The notes under the pieces: model-generated
The model's input: only the letters and a program-made list of their open reading frames with translations
What the model was told of the DNA's origin: nothing
Databases searched by the model: none
Position numbers and translations under genes: made by a program
Origin: Rhizobacter sp.
Lineage (GTDB): Bacteria > Pseudomonadota > Gammaproteobacteria > Burkholderiales > Burkholderiaceae_C
Reading direction: 5' to 3'
Assembly: GCA_019635355.1 (NCBI GenBank)
Contig: JAHBZQ010000001.1
Span: forward strand, 1,178,001 to 1,242,000
DNA length: 64,000 nt
Part shown: piece by piece, positions 59,782-64,000 of the stretch
How the letters are laid out: every line of letters begins with the position of its first letter
How positions within the stretch are numbered: position 1 is the stretch's first letter

Positions 59782-60432
59782 ATGAAGCTCCTTCTCGATT
59801 TCCTCCCGCTGCTGCTGTTCTTCGGCACCTTCAAGTTCGCCGAGGCGCACAAGGAGTGGGCCGCAGCCTTCTGCAGCAATCACCTGAGCTTCCTGGTCTC
59901 GGGGGGCGTGGTCGGCGTCGAAGAAGCCCCGGTGCTGCTGGCCACGCTGGTGGTGATTGCCGCCACGCTCGTGCAGGTGGCCGTGCTCAAGCTGCGTGGC
60001 AAGAAGATCGATCTCATGCTGTGGATCACGCTGGCGCTCGTGGTGGTGCTGGGCGGTGCGACGGTCTGGTTCCACAACGCCACCTTCATCAAGTGGAAGC
60101 CGAGCGCGGCCTTCTGGGCGATGGGCCTCGCCTTGTGGGTGAGCCAGGCCATCTTCAAGAAGAACCTGCTGCAGTCGATGATCGGCGGCGAGCTGCACCT
60201 GCCGCCCACGGTGTGGCAACGCCTCAACTTCGCCTGGGTCGCGTTCTTCGGCCTGATGGGCCTGCTCAACCTCTACGTCGCCTACAGCTACAGCACCTCG
60301 ACCTGGGCCACCTTCAAGGTCTTCGGCGTCTACGGGCTGATGATCGCCTTCACGGTCGCCCAGGTGATCTACCTGAGCCGCTACCTGAAAGACGCGCCCG
60401 AATCGGCGCCGGCCGCCGACAAGCAGCCCTGA
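59782..60432 (+). CDS. yciB: Inner membrane protein YciB (intracellular septation protein A family)
   Basis: A 216-residue protein with five to six membrane segments starting KLLLDFLPLLLFFGTFKFA. Conserved WFHNATFIKWKPS and IFKKNLLQSMIG mark the YciB/IspZ family, linked to cell-envelope and septum integrity in enterobacteria. It lies 31 bp after msrB. Confidence 0.92.
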   Translation: MKLLLDFLPLLLFFGTFKFAEAHKEWAAAFCSNHLSFLVSGGVVGVEEAPVLLATLVVIAATLVQVAVLKLRGKKIDLMLWITLALVVVLGGATVWFHNATFIKWKPSAAFWAMGLALWVSQAIFKKNLLQSMIGGELHLPPTVWQRLNFAWVAFFGLMGLLNLYVAYSYSTSTWATFKVFGVYGLMIAFTVAQVIYLSRYLKDAPESAPAADKQP

Positions 60433-60443
60433 GCCAAGACGAC

Positions 60444-60710
60444 ATGCACGTCACCGCCTCGGAGATCGAGGCCGCACTGCGTGAGCAGCTGCAGCCCGAA
60501 GCGCTCTCCATCACCGACGACAGCCACCTGCACGCGGGCCATGCCGGTGCCCGCGAAGGCCGCCATTTCAGTGTGCACATCGTCAGCAGCCGCTTCGCCG
60601 GAACGCCCCGTCTGAAGCGGCATCGCCTCGTATATGATGCCCTCCGCCTTTTGATCCCACGCGGCATTCACGCCCTGGCGATCGACGCCCGGGCTCCCGG
60701 CGAAGGCTGA
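60444..60710 (+). CDS. BolA family protein
   Basis: An 88-residue protein with the BolA fold (IEAALREQLQPEALSITDDS, then HFSVHIVSSRF and RHRLVYDAL, with the conserved His of the HRLVY motif). Such proteins work with monothiol glutaredoxins in iron-sulfur or redox signalling, and E. coli BolA also binds DNA. It starts 11 bp after yciB. Confidence 0.92.
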   Translation: MHVTASEIEAALREQLQPEALSITDDSHLHAGHAGAREGRHFSVHIVSSRFAGTPRLKRHRLVYDALRLLIPRGIHALAIDARAPGEG

Positions 60711-60815
60711 CAACGACAGGCGCCGCAGAGACGCCGATTCGCACCAGCGACAGACGACAACACCTCCCCTTTTCCATTCACCCGCCTCCATTCATTCGCT
60801 GAAAGGCAATCTGCC

Positions 60816-61661
60816 ATGAAGAAGCTGTCCATCACCGCTCGTGCCTCGTTGCTGGCCCTCGCGATCCCCCTGCTGCACGGCTGCGCCGAGACCGGCAAGG
60901 CCACGGGCGAAGGCGCCGAAGCCGCAGGCAACGTGGCCATCGTCAACGGCAAGTCCGTGCCCCGCTCACGCGTGGAAGTGCTGCTGCAGCAGGCCACGCG
61001 CGGCGGCCAGCCCAAGACGCCCGAACTCGAAGCGCAGGTCAAGGACGAGATCGTGCTGCGCGAGATGTTCATGCAGGAAGCCGAGAAGCTCGGCCTTGCC
61101 CGCACGGCCGACTACAAGGCCCAGATGGAACTGGCCCGCCAGAGCATCATGATCCGCGAGCTCTTCAACGACTACAGCAAGAAGAACCCGGTCACCGACG
61201 AAGAGATCAAGGCCGAGTACGAAAAGGCCAAAGCTCAACAAGGCGGCACCGAGTACCACGCACGCCACATCCTGGTGGAGAAGGAAGCCGAGGCCTTGGC
61301 GCTGATCAAGCAGATCAAGGGCGGCGCCAAGTTCGATGAGCTCGCAAAGGCCCACTCGAAGGACCAGGGCTCGGGCTCCAACGGCGGCGACCTCGACTGG
61401 GCCAACCCCAACTCCTACGTGCCGGAGTTCGGCCAGGCCCTCACCAAGCTGAAGAAGGGTGAGATGACCGAGACGCCGGTGAAGACGGAGTACGGCTACC
61501 ACATCATCAAGCTCGAAGACACGCGCGAGGCCGGCTTCCCGAGCCTCGACGAAGTCAAGCCGCGCATCCAGCAGAGCCTCGCGCAGCAGAAGCTGGCGAA
61601 GTACCGCGAAGACATCAAGGCCAAGGCCAAGACCGACTACAAATTTTCGTCACAGAACTGA
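60816..61661 (+). CDS. PpiC-type peptidyl-prolyl isomerase, probable lipoprotein (SurA/PrsA-like)
   Basis: A 281-residue protein with a signal sequence ending LLHGC, which gives a lipobox with Cys23, so it is probably lipid-anchored. The SurA-N-like helical segment (about 35-130) is followed by a parvulin domain (about 145-240; ARHILVEKEAEALALIKQIK and FGQALTKLKKGEMTETPVKT). It would help fold outer-membrane or periplasmic proteins. A helical C-terminus completes it. Confidence 0.9.
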   Translation: MKKLSITARASLLALAIPLLHGCAETGKATGEGAEAAGNVAIVNGKSVPRSRVEVLLQQATRGGQPKTPELEAQVKDEIVLREMFMQEAEKLGLARTADYKAQMELARQSIMIRELFNDYSKKNPVTDEEIKAEYEKAKAQQGGTEYHARHILVEKEAEALALIKQIKGGAKFDELAKAHSKDQGSGSNGGDLDWANPNSYVPEFGQALTKLKKGEMTETPVKTEYGYHIIKLEDTREAGFPSLDEVKPRIQQSLAQQKLAKYREDIKAKAKTDYKFSSQN

Positions 61662-61662
61662 G

Positions 61663-61764
61663 CCCCCCAGTCGCTGCGCTCCTGCCCCCGAGGGGCGCCG
61701 CCTGGCGGCCCGGCAAAGCCGGCTCCGCGGGCGTGGCTCGATGCGGGCCGGCTTCGCGGCCCTT
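61663..61764. repeat. Burkholderiales-type intergenic repeat after the PpiC gene
   Basis: GC-rich, with a CCCCCAGTCGCTGCGCTCCT segment, CCCCGAGGGGCGCC palindrome and two GGCCGGC/GCCGGCT arms. The reverse complement resembles the livG-livF repeat. Confidence 0.6.
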
Positions 61765-61767
61765 CAC

Positions 61768-61791
61768 AAAAGCACTCTTCGGAGTGCTTTT
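61768..61791. terminator. Bidirectional terminator
   Basis: AAAAGCACTC, a four-base loop and GAGTGCTTTT. It separates the PpiC gene and the convergent YbbA-type ATPase gene. Confidence 0.88.
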
Positions 61792-61797
61792 CGCTTT

Positions 61798-62472
61798 CTA
61801 GTTGGGGACGAGGCGACCAGCCTCGATCTTGAGCTGCCGGTCGCAGCGCGCCGCGATGCTGCGGTCGTGCGTGACCAGCACGAGCGTGGTGCCGGCTTCG
61901 CGGTTCAGCTCGAACATCAGCTCCATCACCTTCTCGCCGGTGGCGAAGTCAAGGCTGCCGGTGGGTTCGTCGGCCAGCAGCACCGCCGGCTTCACGACGA
62001 AGGCGCGTGCAAGCGCCACACGCTGCTGCTCGCCGCCCGACAGCACCTTCGGGTAGTGCGTGAGCCGCTCGCCCAAGCCCACCCGGTGCAGCATCTCTTG
62101 CGCCTGCAGGCGCGCGTCCACCCGGCCCTGCAGTTCGAGCGGAAGCATCACGTTTTCGAGCGCCGTCAAGTTGCCGAGCAGCTGGAAGCTCTGGAAGACG
62201 AAACCGAGCTTGGCCGCCCGCACGGCCGCGCGGGCATCTTCATCGAGTGCGAACAAATCGGTGCCCGCGAGGCGAACCGTGCCGGTGCTCGGCGTGTCCA
62301 AGCCAGCAATGATCGACAGCAGCGTGCTCTTGCCCGAGCCGCTTGCGCCCACGATGGCGGCCGATTGGCGCGCCGCGAGCGTGAAGTCGATGTCGTGCAG
62401 TATCGTCAGCGGGCCGCTCACATCCTGCACTTGTTTGGTGACGTGCTCGACGGCAATGATGGATTCGGACAT
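61798..62472 (-). CDS. ABC transporter ATPase, YbbA/LolD-type
   Basis: A 224-residue ATPase with Walker A GASGSGKST (42-50), signature LSGGEQQRVALARAF and Walker B VLLADEP. It belongs to the MacB/LolD/YbbA group that works with FtsX-like permeases. In E. coli, ybbA is divergent from tesA and followed by permease ybbP; here the ATPase is the last gene of its transcript and no permease gene follows. Its start codon overlaps or nearly overlaps that of tesA. Confidence 0.92.
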   Translation of the reverse strand: MSESIIAVEHVTKQVQDVSGPLTILHDIDFTLAARQSAAIVGASGSGKSTLLSIIAGLDTPSTGTVRLAGTDLFALDEDARAAVRAAKLGFVFQSFQLLGNLTALENVMLPLELQGRVDARLQAQEMLHRVGLGERLTHYPKVLSGGEQQRVALARAFVVKPAVLLADEPTGSLDFATGEKVMELMFELNREAGTTLVLVTHDRSIAARCDRQLKIEAGRLVPN

Positions 62473-62482
62473 GGATGGAACG

Positions 62483-63133
62483 ATGAGCTCGATGACACGC
62501 AGAACGCTGCTGGCCCACTTTACCGTGCTTGCCCTGGTGGCCGCCGGTGGTGGGCTACCGGCCAGGGCCGAAGCTCGCCACACCATCCTCGTGGTCGGTG
62601 ACAGCCTCTCGGCTGAATACGGCATCGAGCGCGGCAAGGGCTGGGTCGCGCTGCTGGAGCAGCAGCTTGCGCAAGACAAGCAAAGCGCCACGGTCGTCAA
62701 CGCCAGCATCAGCGGAGACACCACCTCGGGCGGGCGCTCGCGCCTGCTGGCCCTGCTCAAGCAGCATCGGCCCACGCTCGTGGTGATCGAGCTCGGCGCC
62801 AACGACGCACTGCGTGGCCTGCCGCTCAAGATGACGCAAGACAACCTGCTCGCGATGACGCGTGCCGCGAAGGCGACGGGCGCGAAGGTGCTGCTGGTGG
62901 GCATGCAGGTGCCCCCGAACTACGGCCGGCGCTACAGCGAAGATTTCGCGGCGCTCTTCGGCTCGGTCTCCAAGTCGGAGGGCACCGCCCTCGTGCCCTT
63001 CCTGCTGAAAGGTGTGGCCGACGTGCCGAATGCCGAGGCGCTCTTCCAGGCCGACCGCATCCACCCGAAGGCGCAGGCTCACCCGACCATGCTCGCCAAT
63101 GTGTGGGCCGGGTTGAAGCCGCTGCTGCGCTGA
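62483..63133 (+). CDS. tesA: Exported acyl-CoA thioesterase / lysophospholipase (TesA, GDSL/SGNH hydrolase)
   Basis: A 216-residue SGNH hydrolase with a twin-arginine-like but ordinary signal peptide (1-29, ...LPARA). The nucleophile is Ser41 in GDSLS; Gly79, Asn107 (GAND) and Asp191/His194 (DRIHP) complete the SGNH set. It hydrolyses acyl esters, thioesters and lysophospholipids in the periplasm. Starts at 62471, 62483 and 62492 are all in frame; 62483 is chosen because GGA lies eight to ten bases upstream. Confidence 0.92.
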   Translation: MSSMTRRTLLAHFTVLALVAAGGGLPARAEARHTILVVGDSLSAEYGIERGKGWVALLEQQLAQDKQSATVVNASISGDTTSGGRSRLLALLKQHRPTLVVIELGANDALRGLPLKMTQDNLLAMTRAAKATGAKVLLVGMQVPPNYGRRYSEDFAALFGSVSKSEGTALVPFLLKGVADVPNAEALFQADRIHPKAQAHPTMLANVWAGLKPLLR

Positions 63134-63167
63134 GACGCGGGCACCGGCCTCAGCCGCACTCGCAGCA

Positions 63168-64000
63168 TCACCTGGACCGCTCGCCGCGCTCGGGCCGCTC
63201 GCCACCGTTACCACCCCGGTCGGGGCGCTCGCGCGGTTCTTCGCGCACGCGAGGGATGAACGCATCTCGCGGCGGCGGCTGCACCTGCGGACGCATCACC
63301 TGAGGCGGCTGCGCGGGCGTCACCTGCGGAGGCGGCGCCTGCCGCACCGGCGGCTGGGGTTGCGGCTGAGGCTGCGGAGCCTGCACGCGGGGCGGCGGTG
63401 CCTCGGGGCGACGGCGGTCTTCGCGGGGCGAACGGTCGTCACGCGATCGATCGTCACGCGGCGGGGCCACGCGCTCCACGTCGCGATGCGGTGGCGCCGA
63501 GAAGCCAGGCTGCTGGGGGCGCTGCGGCGCGGGTTGCATCTGTGGCGGCTGAGGCTGCGGGGCTGGCGGTGTGACGCGCGGCGGGGCTTCCACGCCGGGG
63601 CGACCGACGAAGCCGGGTTGTGCCGGCGGGTTCGGCGCCGGCCGCACGATCGGTGCCTCGCGTCCGTCACGCCCTCCCCTGCCATCGCGCCCGTCACGGC
63701 CATCGCGAGGATCCCCGTCCCGCCCCCGCGCATCGCGCTCGGGCACACGCACATCTCGCTCGGGCGCACGCGGCGCCGAGATCACGGCCGGCGCACGTGG
63801 GCCACCGGCGTCGGCATCACGCCCGGGGCCCGGCCTCGGTGCTCCCGGGCGCGACACGCGCGGATCCACCACCTGCCGTGGCGAGCCGGGCTCGAACCGC
63901 GGAGGGGCCACGACGGGCGCATCGGCGCGCGGCCGTTCATTGCGGATTTCGCGCCAAGTGCGTTCGTTGACGGGCCGGAACGCCGGCGCCACCGGCTGGC
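63168..64000 (-). CDS. Pro/Arg-rich C-terminal part of a probable FecR/DUF6600-like surface or secreted protein (partial)
   Basis: The frame is open to the window edge (5' end missing) and stops with TGA at 63168-63170. The last ~275 residues are low complexity: Pro, Arg, Asp, Gly and Gln, with DGRDGRDGR, PQPQPQPQP and RDDRS runs, and a short ordered-looking APAFRPVNERTWREIR near the start. This tail type is seen in large FecR- or DUF6600-like proteins of Burkholderiales, but the domain that would show it lies outside the window. The role is unknown. Confidence 0.6.
   Translation of the reverse strand, partial: QPVAPAFRPVNERTWREIRNERPRADAPVVAPPRFEPGSPRQVVDPRVSRPGAPRPGPGRDADAGGPRAPAVISAPRAPERDVRVPERDARGRDGDPRDGRDGRDGRGGRDGREAPIVRPAPNPPAQPGFVGRPGVEAPPRVTPPAPQPQPPQMQPAPQRPQQPGFSAPPHRDVERVAPPRDDRSRDDRSPREDRRRPEAPPPRVQAPQPQPQPQPPVRQAPPPQVTPAQPPQVMRPQVQPPPRDAFIPRVREEPRERPDRGGNGGERPERGERSR

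Noticed and set aside
63168..64000. Repeated short motifs in the Pro/Arg-rich end, considered as a CRISPR array or tandem DNA repeat
   Set aside because: The period is irregular, there are no equal spacers, and the frame is open with a coherent low-complexity protein.

Overview
This is a 64 kb, GC-rich chromosomal segment from a betaproteobacterium of the order Burkholderiales. The gene orders ilvB-ilvN-ilvC-pssA-leuA, thrS-infC-rpmI-rplT-pheS-pheT-ihfA-merR-tRNA-Pro and nadE-glnB, the sigma factor/DUF3619/DUF3106/RDD block and the Burkholderiales-type intergenic repeats all fit. Two PETase-like genes, squalene genes and a K+-independent proton-pumping pyrophosphatase suggest the Rubrivivax/Leptothrix/Ideonella/Rhizobacter branch; this is an inference and I do not name a species. 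I see no insertion sequence, prophage, plasmid gene or CRISPR array. Both ends cut through genes.

Layout. 1-2.5 kb: end of hpnD, hpnE (squalene/hopanoid route) and an IclR-type regulator. 2.6-11.8 kb, minus strand: a D,D-carboxypeptidase, then the branched-chain amino acid locus, transcribed ilvB, ilvN, ilvC, pssA, leucine leader peptide, type-2 leuA, type-1 leuA. 12-15.4 kb, plus strand: a tightly overlapping operon of a sigma factor, a single-pass membrane protein (DUF3619), a secreted protein (DUF3106), an RDD membrane protein, diacylglycerol kinase and a LOG-type phosphoribohydrolase. 15.4-24.5 kb: glnB/nadE, a peptidogalycan-type acyltransferase, an M16 protease, and soluble (ppa) and membrane (hppA) pyrophosphatases facing away from each other. 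24.5-32.5 kb, minus strand: the translation operon, with a rare ATC start for infC, a structured rpmI leader and a possible threonine leader peptide before thrS. 32.6-37.7 kb: a methyltransferase, a patatin-like lipase, Tex and a lipase-chaperone-like protein. 37.9-39.9 kb, plus strand: two tandem PETase-like secreted polyester hydrolases. 39.9-57.7 kb, minus strand: a long beta-oxidation and uptake region (acyl-CoA ligase, livKHMGF, FadB-type protein, HD protein, thiolase, acyl-CoA dehydrogenase, SDRs, thioesterase, GST, flavoprotein). 57.9-61.7 kb, plus strand: selO-msrB, yciB, bolA and a PpiC-type isomerase. 61.8-64 kb: a YbbA-type ABC ATPase divergent from tesA, then the Pro/Arg-rich end of a surface or FecR-like protein.

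The points most worth a second look are: (1) the tandem PETase-like genes beside a divergently transcribed lipase-foldase homologue, with an acyl-CoA and carboxylate uptake region just beyond; (2) the sigma/DUF3619/DUF3106 block, which has the layout of a sigma, anti-sigma and periplasmic sensor system; (3) two amino-acid leader peptides, the leucine one with three rare CTA codons; (4) an ABC ATPase whose Walker A lysine is arginine.
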